Origin: Marinomonas transparens
GTDB taxonomy: Bacteria; Pseudomonadota; Gammaproteobacteria; Pseudomonadales; Marinomonadaceae
Length of the DNA stretch: 64,000 nucleotides
Direction of reading: 5' to 3'
Assembly (NCBI RefSeq): GCF_016463975.1
Contig: NZ_JAEMNX010000023.1
Span: 17,827 to 81,826 of the forward strand
Shown here: positions 42,267 through 50,639 of the stretch, in pieces
Layout of the letters: the number at the start of each line of letters is the position of its first letter
Position numbering within the stretch: the stretch's first letter is position 1
Made by a program: the position numbers and the translations under genes
The notes under the pieces: generated by a model
Databases searched by the model: none
What the model was told of the DNA's origin: nothing
The model's input: only the letters and a program-made list of their open reading frames with translations

Positions 42267-43885
42267 GACAAGTTCTCTGTGTCAATTTTACGTTCTAGTT
42301 CAAATTGTGCGTCTGTTATAGCTGCTAATGTCTTATCATGGGTAACGATGATAATGGTCTTATGTTGATTCCGCGCTAAGTGTTTTAGCTCTTCAATTAA
42401 TTTTGTTGCCTTTATTTTGTCTAATGCAGCCGTTGGTTCGTCCAACAAAATGATAGGGGCTGAAGAGAGAAATACTCTGGCAATACCGACTCTTTGTTGT
42501 TCACCGCCTGAGAGTGTCTGAGCATTGCTATCCAATTCTACAGTTAGTTGTGCCTTGTGCAGTGCTGATGTGAGCTCTTCATCTGTGGCATTGGGTGAAG
42601 ATAGCCTCAAATTTTCTTTCACCGTTGCAGGTAATACATCTCCACCCTGTGGTATTGATAGCAAAGCTTGGTGTCGAGTTTGTTCATCTAACTCAGATAT
42701 GTTCACCTGCGCAAGTTGAATAGAACCAGCTTGTAATGGCTCAAGCCCAGATAAAATAAGAAGTAGTGTGGTTTTCCCTGCACCGCTTGGGCCTGTGATT
42801 GCCGTTAGTGCATCGGCTTTAAAGGTGTGATTTAGCCCATTAATTACCTGAATGTCGTCGATGGACAGTTCGGCGTCTCTAATCTCAAGCGTTGTGGGGC
42901 TATTTAACTGTGTTATATGGCCTGTTGGGACCGTAGGGTTTTGTAGCAACGCGATCAATCTGCCCATCGATGCTCGTCCAGTACTCACATAATCAAGGCC
43001 ATGTCCGAGGCGTAAAACAGGAGTTACAATCGCTAAACTGAAGAATAGGGTGGCCGCAAATGTCATGGCGTCATGGTCATAAGATACAAGATAAGCAATC
43101 GCAAAGGTTGTCACAGCTTGCAGCAAAGCAACCGCCATACCGGCAAGAGTAGCGACCTTGCTTACCCACATTACCATATTGTCTGTAAAGCGTTTTGTTG
43201 AGTCATGGTAGGCAGCTAAGGCTCCAGATTGTCTACCATATATCCGGTTTACTCGAATACCTCGAGCATAATCATCGACAGCGGAGATGACTTCTCCCAT
43301 CACTTGCATACGTGCTGCTCCATCACGAGCGCTAACATGTGGTACCACAACAAGATAATACAATGAGGCGATGATGCCGGGTAATAGTACCCAGAGTGCG
43401 ACAGGGCCGACCATGCTCATTAATAAAGTAATGGAGGCTAATGGCAGGATGGCGAAGTTAGCGACTTCTGAGGGTAGGTGAGCCACCATGTGGTGCAGCT
43501 TTTCAATATCACTGGAGACCAAATTTCGTAAACTCTGATCGCTTTGTTTAGACAGTGCCGTTGCTGGTAATCGGATTAAGTGATTGGCAACCTTGCGGCG
43601 TAATCTTCCTGAGAATGCGGCCTCTGCGTCGTGTGCAAGCCATGAGGCGGCGGCGGCAAATAGTGCTGCCGTAATCCATAGAACAACAGCGGCAATTACC
43701 CAATCAGAAGAGATATCACCAATCAACCGTACCAAACACCAAAGTGCTCCTAACATGGATAATCCTGATAGGGACGATGATAGTGTTCCTGCAAAAAGTT
43801 TGGGTAATGCTGGTTTCAATGATGGTGCTATTAATGGGTTAGTCATAAGGTCTCGCAAGCTTGGGTCACTCATGCTTGTCTCCAT
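42263..43885 (-). CDS. ABC exporter half, TM-ATPase fusion (BarA/YbtP-like)
   Basis: A 540-residue partner of the preceding half-transporter. It has six hydrophobic helices (about 30-310) and an ATPase domain with Walker A GPSGAGKTT, signature LSGGEQQRV, Walker B IILLDEPTAALD and His in IVTHDK. Both ATPase sites appear catalytically complete. The start may be ATG 43873 (MSDPSLRDLM) rather than 43885. It follows the histidine-decarboxylase-like gene by 100 nt on the same strand and probably shares its Fur-controlled promoter. Confidence 0.9.
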   Translation of the reverse strand: METSMSDPSLRDLMTNPLIAPSLKPALPKLFAGTLSSSLSGLSMLGALWCLVRLIGDISSDWVIAAVVLWITAALFAAAASWLAHDAEAAFSGRLRRKVANHLIRLPATALSKQSDQSLRNLVSSDIEKLHHMVAHLPSEVANFAILPLASITLLMSMVGPVALWVLLPGIIASLYYLVVVPHVSARDGAARMQVMGEVISAVDDYARGIRVNRIYGRQSGALAAYHDSTKRFTDNMVMWVSKVATLAGMAVALLQAVTTFAIAYLVSYDHDAMTFAATLFFSLAIVTPVLRLGHGLDYVSTGRASMGRLIALLQNPTVPTGHITQLNSPTTLEIRDAELSIDDIQVINGLNHTFKADALTAITGPSGAGKTTLLLILSGLEPLQAGSIQLAQVNISELDEQTRHQALLSIPQGGDVLPATVKENLRLSSPNATDEELTSALHKAQLTVELDSNAQTLSGGEQQRVGIARVFLSSAPIILLDEPTAALDKIKATKLIEELKHLARNQHKTIIIVTHDKTLAAITDAQFELERKIDTENLS

Positions 43886-43985
43886 TTACTATTATGCTGT
43901 TGTTTCATAGGGCGAACATAGCTCTCGTCGTTGTTGTTATCGTTGGGGGGGCTTACTGGTTCTCAGGGGTGAGTGTTTCAAATAA

Positions 43986-45158
43986 TTAAGAATAAGCAAA
44001 GCGCTTGGGAGTTGTTTGTTGATCAGTAATAACATCTTGTTGATCAGCAATGACGTCTGTAATCAAAATATCGATTTTCTGCGTGTCTTTATGATGGGCT
44101 GTGGTGATTAGGTGGGCGTTAGGTTCAGAGACGGCTAAATGGTGCTTTCTCCAGACCTCTTCAGACGGGCAGGGAAATACGACGGTAATAGAGTTAGGGT
44201 TGCGCCAAGCTGGAACGCCCGCAGCTTGAAACTTGTCGACGGCGTACTGTGCCATTTGTAGGCAGTGTTGAATGCGCTGCTGCCATTGTTGTGATGAGCG
44301 ACTATTAATTGCTGCCCACATCATTAATACCGAATGGCCATTTCTGGAGCCACTTATGGTTTGATCACGTGCTGAAATATAATCCACATCGACAGAAATA
44401 CGATCAACATTTACACGTTTAGCGACGACAATGCCGCAAGGTATGGGGGAGCCAATCATCTTATGGCCAGATAGGCAGATCGAGTCAACGCCATCGGCAA
44501 ATGAAAAGGGTTGTGGGTTATCTACAAAGGGGAGAATCATGCCACTTAGTGCTGCATCTGCATGTAAATAGAAATCCTGTCGCTCAATGCCAATTTGCTT
44601 TAACCGTTGTTTGATCGCTTTAATATTGTCCACAGCACCTGACATGGTCGTTCCAATATTGGCAAATATAATCGGATTTCGATCCTTATTGCCTTCTATC
44701 TTTTGTATTAAGTCATCAGTGTCAATTTCACCGTTGTCTAAACACTCTATAATGCACGATTTCATTCGAAGCAATTTAGCAATTTTCACTACTGAATAAT
44801 GTGTCTCTTTCGAGTAATACAAGGTCGCATTAGGGAATAACTCCCTTGCCAAGTAGCAGCCGAACATATTTCCTTCTGTTCCGCCGTTGGTAACGTAGCC
44901 CCAGCTTTCCTTAAAGGGTATTTGGAATAAATCGGCATAGTATTTCATAACTTCTTTTTCAAAATCGAAAGAATTTAAAGCATAGTTACTGCTCTCCTGC
45001 CAGTCGCCGCAGTTATTTAGAGAAAAATTAAAAAATCGATATAAAGTAGAGTAATCGAAATCTGCGGACTCAGGGTAGCCGATATTAAAGTACTGATGTT
45101 CTAGGCAGTAATCCCAAAAGGTATCAAGACGGTTTTGGTTAGTAGCAGATAAAATCAT
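43986..45158 (-). CDS. PLP-dependent histidine decarboxylase (BasG/AngH-like)
   Basis: A 390-residue group II PLP decarboxylase. It has [15 protein letters not shown] (phosphate region, about 91-105), ring-stacking H120 ([10 protein letters not shown]), D201 in LHADAALSG and the PLP lysine K233 in [10 protein letters not shown]. Length and motifs match the bacterial pyridoxal histidine decarboxylases. It supplies histamine, which the BasC-like enzyme would N-hydroxylate to make the terminal ligand of the siderophore. It leads a minus-strand unit with the two exporter genes, divergent from the carrier-condensation NRPS gene across a strong Fur box. Confidence 0.92.
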   Translation of the reverse strand: MILSATNQNRLDTFWDYCLEHQYFNIGYPESADFDYSTLYRFFNFSLNNCGDWQESSNYALNSFDFEKEVMKYYADLFQIPFKESWGYVTNGGTEGNMFGCYLARELFPNATLYYSKETHYSVVKIAKLLRMKSCIIECLDNGEIDTDDLIQKIEGNKDRNPIIFANIGTTMSGAVDNIKAIKQRLKQIGIERQDFYLHADAALSGMILPFVDNPQPFSFADGVDSICLSGHKMIGSPIPCGIVVAKRVNVDRISVDVDYISARDQTISGSRNGHSVLMMWAAINSRSSQQWQQRIQHCLQMAQYAVDKFQAAGVPAWRNPNSITVVFPCPSEEVWRKHHLAVSEPNAHLITTAHHKDTQKIDILITDVIADQQDVITDQQTTPKRFAYS

Positions 45159-45551
45159 GTTCAGCTCCGTTGATTTGATTTTGCATAATGTTACCGAGTC
45201 AAGAAAATTACCTAATCGTAAGTGTATGTTGACGGCTCATTTTTCAGTCCTTTGGTAATAGGGGGCTTTAAGAAAGAAATTACCACATTGACTTTTTGCC
45301 GTGCGAGTACACTGTGCTTGACAACGGCATTTATCGTAACGATAATGAGAATGATAATCAACATCTATTTATTGTTGAATTGATGCTTTGGTTCAATAGG
45401 AGTGTAAACATTCGTTGAGCCCCTAAAATACATTGAAAAATTAGAGGCCGTAGGTAGCTGAAGTTGTATCTTTTACAAGCTAACGACTTTTAGGAAGTAC
45501 TCAAGAATTATGGCTTTACTGGCTTTTATCACTCATTAAACAGGACGTATT
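45159..45551. promoter_or_regulatory. Divergent promoter region, decarboxylase / NRPS
   Basis: 393 bp between divergent biosynthetic genes. It holds the Fur box at 45341-45359 and a leader of nearly 200 nt before the NRPS start, which is preceded by AGGAC. No small gene with a ribosome binding site is seen in the leader. Confidence 0.6.
45341..45359. promoter_or_regulatory. Fur box between decarboxylase and carrier-condensation genes
   Basis: 16 of 19 positions match the Fur consensus (GATAATGAGAATGATAATC). The hexamer pattern GATAAT / GAGAAT / GATAAT is the classical three-repeat Fur form. It is placed to control both divergent transcripts. Confidence 0.85.
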
Positions 45552-47729
45552 ATGTTGACACAGGCTTCTATTTCTAACGTAACACCTTCATTACCAGTCA
45601 GCGAGTATGAAGAAAACATTTGGATGTTGCAGTTACAGCAACCTGAACAGGTATCTCGGAATATTAGTGCTTGGGAATTAAGTAATGATGCTAACCTTCC
45701 GTTGTTGAGCAAAGTGATTCATAACCTAATCGAAGAAATTCCTGATTTAAATGTTAGATATAATTTCAGTGATGATGGTGATTTAATGAAATACAAAGCT
45801 GAAAAGTATGAAGCTTGCTTAAATTTATTAACATTAGAAGCTGATGAAGTTTCTAATTATCTATCTAAACTAAAAGATATCCCGTGGGATGCTGCTGTTA
45901 ATCCTCCATTTAATTCATTTATCATACAAACTGAGTATGGGGTTACTCTCGCTCTCGATTTACATCCGATTCTGGATCAGAGCTATCAGTTAGAAGACCT
46001 GATAACTTTAATACAAAACAATTACTACCAGCTTTCAAAAGATGGGCAGGTGCTTAACCTAACAGAAATTGATCAGTCACCAGTAGGGTTGGTAAGTGGA
46101 ATACAACAACCGAATGAATCAACTCAATTGAGGTTAACGAAGTCGCAGATAGCGAATATCATTCTCGATGAATTCCGAACCGCGTTAGTAGAGCCAGACA
46201 TGGCTTTGGAAGATGACTTTTTTGATTATGGTGGTCATTCGCTATTAGCTACACGTATCATTGGAAATCTTATGCAATCCCATGGGATCGAGGTGAGTTT
46301 CAATGATTTCTTTAAGTCACCTTCAGCGATGGTGCTTGCGGACTATGCAACGGCTAATGGCCAAGACAATCAGCAAGACGCTTCTGAATTTTTACTGCCT
46401 GAAGGCTCTGCTCCCCTTACATTTGCGCAAGACTTTCTTTGGCAGGCTTATTCCGCCTACGAATTTAGTCCGATTTATAACTTGCCATTTGCCATAAAAT
46501 TCTTCGACAAGGTAGATGAAACAATATTGTTAAAGGCGTTTACCGATGTTTTAGTACGTCATGCGGGACTGCGTACAAGGTTTCAATCTTCAAATGGTGT
46601 GACTAGCCAATGCATTATTCCCGTTTCGGAGCTGAATCAGTACAAATGGTTTTGGGATAGTAGCGAAAGTGAAGGTGTGACGCTTTCTGATGAAGCTTCT
46701 TATCAGTTTGACCTTACATGTGAACTCCCATTAAGAATCCGTTTTATTCATAACCTACCTGATGAACCACAAGTGTTATCGCTTTTAATTCATCATATGG
46801 TAATTGATGAGTGGTCATTAAATACCATTATGGCGGATCTATCCCATGCTTATATGGCGCGGGCGAGCCATAGCGTACCAAGCTGGAATTTACCTGCGCG
46901 CAATATTAATGATTTTGCTTTTCTACAGGAAAAACAGGGACTGAATCGTCAGCATGTTGACTATTGGATCAATATGCTACGTGGCGCCACAAGAGGATTG
47001 GCTCTGTCTGATTCTGGCAATCAATCTGACGCCTCTAATGAGATATCAACCAAGGCTCAATGGATGGAGCTAGATCTTGGAAATGATGCATTTAAAAAGC
47101 TGTCTGCTTTTGCAAGGTTGCATGGGTCGTCTATTTTTAGTGTTTTGTATACTGCAATTACGCTGTCACTTCATAAACAAGGTAATTTAGATGAAATTGT
47201 CATAGGAACCTCTGCTTCTGGACGAACAGAAGCCGACTTTTTTGATACGGTTGGGTATTTCACCACTATGGTGGCGCATCGAGTGCAATTTGATACCGAT
47301 GACTCTGTTGATAGTCTTCTTCAGGATATTACCTACAAAATTAATGAATCGATGCAATATGCTGATATTCCAATTAATTTGATTCAAAAAGAGCTTGGCA
47401 TGGCAGCTGATGATGGCTTGTTATTTGATGTTTATATACACATACATTCAAATAATGCGCTAAATGGTGAATTACAGACCTCCGAGGGGAGTATTCATTA
47501 TCAACAGATCCCACCAGAGAAAAATGATTCAATGTTTGGTCTGCACTTTGAAATTATGGATAATGTTTCAGCTGACGGACAACACGCTTTACGCCTAGTG
47601 ACAACGTATCAGCAAGAACGTTATTCCCAAGGACAGGTAGAAAGCATCTTTGCAAAAATAAACACAGTATTAGCTATGTTTGACACAGAGGGGGATTGTA
47701 AGAAACCACTCAAACAAATTCAGTTATGA
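45552..47729 (+). CDS. NRPS carrier-condensation protein (BasB/AngM-like)
   Basis: A 725-residue protein. Residues about 10-165 look like a decayed condensation N-lobe (LALDLHPILDQSY where HHxxxDG is expected). A true carrier domain follows (about 195-270) with intact phosphopantetheine serine S230 in FFDYGGHSLLATRII. The condensation domain (about 285-715) has an active-site HHMVIDEW (H414, H415, D419; Glu replaces the usual Gly). AngM and BasB share the unusual carrier-then-condensation order. It should hold the amino acid loaded in trans and release the chain by condensing it with N-hydroxyhistamine. Confidence 0.9.
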   Translation: MLTQASISNVTPSLPVSEYEENIWMLQLQQPEQVSRNISAWELSNDANLPLLSKVIHNLIEEIPDLNVRYNFSDDGDLMKYKAEKYEACLNLLTLEADEVSNYLSKLKDIPWDAAVNPPFNSFIIQTEYGVTLALDLHPILDQSYQLEDLITLIQNNYYQLSKDGQVLNLTEIDQSPVGLVSGIQQPNESTQLRLTKSQIANIILDEFRTALVEPDMALEDDFFDYGGHSLLATRIIGNLMQSHGIEVSFNDFFKSPSAMVLADYATANGQDNQQDASEFLLPEGSAPLTFAQDFLWQAYSAYEFSPIYNLPFAIKFFDKVDETILLKAFTDVLVRHAGLRTRFQSSNGVTSQCIIPVSELNQYKWFWDSSESEGVTLSDEASYQFDLTCELPLRIRFIHNLPDEPQVLSLLIHHMVIDEWSLNTIMADLSHAYMARASHSVPSWNLPARNINDFAFLQEKQGLNRQHVDYWINMLRGATRGLALSDSGNQSDASNEISTKAQWMELDLGNDAFKKLSAFARLHGSSIFSVLYTAITLSLHKQGNLDEIVIGTSASGRTEADFFDTVGYFTTMVAHRVQFDTDDSVDSLLQDITYKINESMQYADIPINLIQKELGMAADDGLLFDVYIHIHSNNALNGELQTSEGSIHYQQIPPEKNDSMFGLHFEIMDNVSADGQHALRLVTTYQQERYSQGQVESIFAKINTVLAMFDTEGDCKKPLKQIQL

Positions 47730-47809
47730 TTGACTGAAGTCGTATTGTGAAATGTTAATGTACTGTAATCTGTATCATCAATATTGGTGGTACAGATCGT
47801 TGTCGACCT

Positions 47810-49291
47810 TTACACACTAAAACACCAGAAGTTTATGCTGTAAGGGCTGACGAGATTGAGCTTGGACAGCTTTGGAAAGTCTTTTAAGGTAACTTGTCCT
47901 TGCTTGAATTTAGGCTTCACACCATTAATACGGATTTTCTTAGACGTTAAGGAATCGGCGGTGATTTCGAAGCGTCTTTTTTTAGACCCAAAGCCATGAC
48001 AGTGCATAATTTTTGGATTAGCAGACATGTTGATGATGAGTAGGGTGCATTTACCTTCTTTTTTCGCGCTGTGGCAGTAAACTTGTACAAATGGATCATT
48101 GCTTTGTATGTCGAAGACCTCTTCTCCCATGAGTTTTCCCCATAGCCAACTTACCCAATAATCTGGATTAGGTTTCAAGGTTTTGCGATTTATTAGGGCA
48201 TAATCACCACCAATAAGGCTTTGTCTGACCATGACTTTCTGGCCGATTCTTGCGCCTCGTCCTAGTTGGTCTGCCCACCAAAAGCAGGAAACAAAACGGT
48301 CAGATAATTTCGCTTGTCCACCACACTGTGCTGAACCTGTTTCCCCTGTCCAAAGCTCGGCATCTGGTTGGTGTTGATCACGCCATGCCTTGAGTTGATT
48401 GGAATATTTTTCATAGTCTTTAAGGGAATTGGGCGAGAGGATGTTATCGACCGTTGCTGCGCGAGTTTTGACAGGGGAGCGACTGCTTTGAAAAGGGTAA
48501 TAGTGCCAACCAACGACATCAATTTTCTCTTCTAGATTTTCTAGAAATGTAGACGTGATATTGCTGAGTGGTTTGATGGCTTCGCCAATTCTTGGCCAAA
48601 AAGCACTGCCGGGGCCAGCTATTTTAGCGTTTGGGTTATGTCGTCGAACGCAGCGAATAAAGGTGTCGTAATCTTTGGCGAGGTTTTTTGCACTGGGTTG
48701 TGAGGTAAAGCCATGGAACGCCCAGTAGGCATTAAGTTCGTTGCCGAGCTCGAATGTGTCGATATGTTGGTCGTGTTCATGGCTGTATTGGAGCAATCTT
48801 TCTACTTCGTTTGATTGCCATGCACCTTGTTTACTGCGCTCAAAAAGGCCGTATTTCATGGTGAAGGTGAGGGCTAGCTTGTTGCGCTGACAGAAGTCGT
48901 GCAAGTTGTGCCACATTTCTTGGGTTAGCACTAAGGCATTGGAAGATTCCGCAGGTGCTTTTTTTGGGCTGGTAAAATAATGCACTTTATCGGCTTCTGA
49001 CCCACCCACACGTATATAGGCTGGTCCTAATGCTTGTATAAGTAAGTCGAGCTTGGGTTGGTTCAAATCCAACGGATCGACTCGTTGAGTACCTAGTCCT
49101 CGTTGTGTGCTTTTACTGTCTTCCCACCAGAACCCACCCGCCAATACCGATATGTCGATAGAAAAAGATAAAAATCTTGCATTAACCTTAGTGATTGGCG
49201 TCATACTGTTAAGACTTACAGAAACAGCTTTATTCTGCCGTTTTAGATTTCTTCTATGATGCCATGGACGTGCGATTCGATTACGAAACAA
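47810..49291 (-). CDS. GH79-family glycoside hydrolase (heparanase/glucuronidase-like)
   Basis: A 493-residue protein with a TIM-barrel-like body. The acid/base Glu is in FELGNELNAYWAFHG (E185) and the nucleophile in LWTGETGSAQCGG (E317), the arrangement of clan GH-A family 79 (beta-glucuronidase, heparanase). A small C-terminal beta domain follows. No signal peptide is evident from TTG 49291 or from ATG 49204 (MTPITK), so it is probably cytoplasmic, acting on imported oligosaccharides; the start is uncertain. It is a lone gene between the siderophore island and blc. Confidence 0.75.
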   Translation of the reverse strand: MFRNRIARPWHHRRNLKRQNKAVSVSLNSMTPITKVNARFLSFSIDISVLAGGFWWEDSKSTQRGLGTQRVDPLDLNQPKLDLLIQALGPAYIRVGGSEADKVHYFTSPKKAPAESSNALVLTQEMWHNLHDFCQRNKLALTFTMKYGLFERSKQGAWQSNEVERLLQYSHEHDQHIDTFELGNELNAYWAFHGFTSQPSAKNLAKDYDTFIRCVRRHNPNAKIAGPGSAFWPRIGEAIKPLSNITSTFLENLEEKIDVVGWHYYPFQSSRSPVKTRAATVDNILSPNSLKDYEKYSNQLKAWRDQHQPDAELWTGETGSAQCGGQAKLSDRFVSCFWWADQLGRGARIGQKVMVRQSLIGGDYALINRKTLKPNPDYWVSWLWGKLMGEEVFDIQSNDPFVQVYCHSAKKEGKCTLLIINMSANPKIMHCHGFGSKKRRFEITADSLTSKKIRINGVKPKFKQGQVTLKDFPKLSKLNLVSPYSINFWCFSV

Positions 49292-49387
49292 GATGTTTAT
49301 TCCCGAGTGAAAGGTTTTAATAGACTGACGTAAGAATGTGACACCTATGTGAATCCATTTGCTTAAACTAACGAGAGGGGCGTCGGT

Positions 49388-49912
49388 ATGAAATATTGGA
49401 TTTGGATCATGTCGGCTCTTTTGCTTGGCTGTACTAGCAATTCGAAGAATATAGATTCTGTTATTCAGATGCAGCTAGAGCCCTATTTAGGTACGTGGTA
49501 CGAAATGGTTCGACAGGATCACGCGTTCGAAGAAGGCTTATCGAATGTTACAGCGACGTATTCTATAGGGGAGGATGGTGGCATAGATGTGGTGAATCGG
49601 GGGTATTCCAGTGAGGATAGAAATTGGCGAGAGGCCAAGGGCAGAGCCAATTTTGTGAACTCTTCCGATGTCGGACATTTGAAAGTGTCTTTCTTTGGTC
49701 CTTTTTATGGTGCTTACGTTATTCTTGAATTGGATAAAAAAGACCCTCAATACGCCATGCTATCAGGGCCTAGTCGAGAATTTTTTTGGCTTTTATCTCG
49801 AACGCCAACCATGCCTAAGGCGGTGAAACGACGTTTATTAACTAAAGTGCGGCAGCTGGGATTCCAGATGGATAAACTGGTTTATGTTCAGCATACCTAC
49901 TACCTACCTTAG
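49388..49912 (+). CDS. blc: Outer-membrane lipocalin lipoprotein
   Basis: A 174-residue lipoprotein. The lipobox LLLGC (Cys15) is followed by the lipocalin SCR1 motif LEPYLGTWYEMVRQDHAFE. The YSIGEDGGIDVVNRGY and GRANFV strands and the late LSRTPTMPKAV segment are typical of Blc. It binds lysophospholipids or fatty acids and is thought to help maintain the envelope under stress. A start-proximal AGAGGGG supports ATG 49388. Confidence 0.92.
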   Translation: MKYWIWIMSALLLGCTSNSKNIDSVIQMQLEPYLGTWYEMVRQDHAFEEGLSNVTATYSIGEDGGIDVVNRGYSSEDRNWREAKGRANFVNSSDVGHLKVSFFGPFYGAYVILELDKKDPQYAMLSGPSREFFWLLSRTPTMPKAVKRRLLTKVRQLGFQMDKLVYVQHTYYLP

Positions 49913-49936
49913 GTCAGACTGTTTTAAGACAGCCTG

Positions 49937-50488
49937 CTAAAAAAGAGAGCAGGTGACCGTTTGTCTGTTTTTTTCGTTTAAGCATACTTCTTCATAAGCT
50001 TCTGTGCTGTTGATCAAAGCATAGTGAGTGTTGGAGTCTTGGCAAGCCGCAACAAAGCGGCTGAGCTTTTGCTGGTAGACGGCCTTATCATATTCATGGT
50101 CACTATTAACGTTGGGGTTATCAAGAGTAAGTCGATCCGCATCACTTTGAACTTTATCCTCTAAATAAATCAATTGGTTATAGCGATTACGTATCTTGTG
50201 GCAAGAGGCGCTGTTTGGGTCTACGCTACCATGGCAGTCGGTGATGGCTATTTCTAGCTGTTCTCTTTCATCTTTGTAGGTTTTTAGTGTATTGGCGATT
50301 TGATTTTGCTGAACTGTCGTTAAATCTTGTTCTTGTTGGTAGTTGTCTAGTCGGTTTTTTTCTGCGTTTAAGCTTTTTTCTTCTATTAAGCAGTTTTTGC
50401 CAAATTCAATTAGGTCAACAGCATGTACCACGTTGACGGTCGCACAGCTGAATAAAAGCAGGGTGGATTTAAGAACACACTTCATCAT
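49937..50488 (-). CDS. Hypothetical exported Cys-rich helical protein
   Basis: A 183-residue protein with a signal peptide (MMKCVLKSTLLLFSCATVNVVHA). The mature part is helical and Gln/Asp-rich (EEKSLNAEKNRLDNYQQEQD, LKTYKDEREQL), with six cysteines placed to form disulfides. The layout recalls small periplasmic proteins such as lysozyme inhibitor-like DUF1311 proteins, but the motif is not clear enough to assign. It is convergent with blc. Confidence 0.65.
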   Translation of the reverse strand: MMKCVLKSTLLLFSCATVNVVHAVDLIEFGKNCLIEEKSLNAEKNRLDNYQQEQDLTTVQQNQIANTLKTYKDEREQLEIAITDCHGSVDPNSASCHKIRNRYNQLIYLEDKVQSDADRLTLDNPNVNSDHEYDKAVYQQKLSRFVAACQDSNTHYALINSTEAYEEVCLNEKNRQTVTCSLF

Positions 50489-50639
50489 TCAATTTACAGC
50501 CTGTTTCAAATAGAAATTTGTTCGCATCTTTCGCAAGTATTGTACTTTCAGTTGATATAATATTCCAACAGCTAGCTGGTATTATCAGCTCAAAGGTAAA
50601 TGACCTGCTTACCCAACCTAATGGTGAAGCGTTTTTTAG

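Noticed and set aside
40677..43885. Paired ABC half-transporters as siderophore importers (YbtPQ-like)
   Set aside because: Not excluded, but a full FecBCDE-type importer with receptor is present, and the BarA/BarB exporters of the closest known locus occupy a similar place, so export is preferred.
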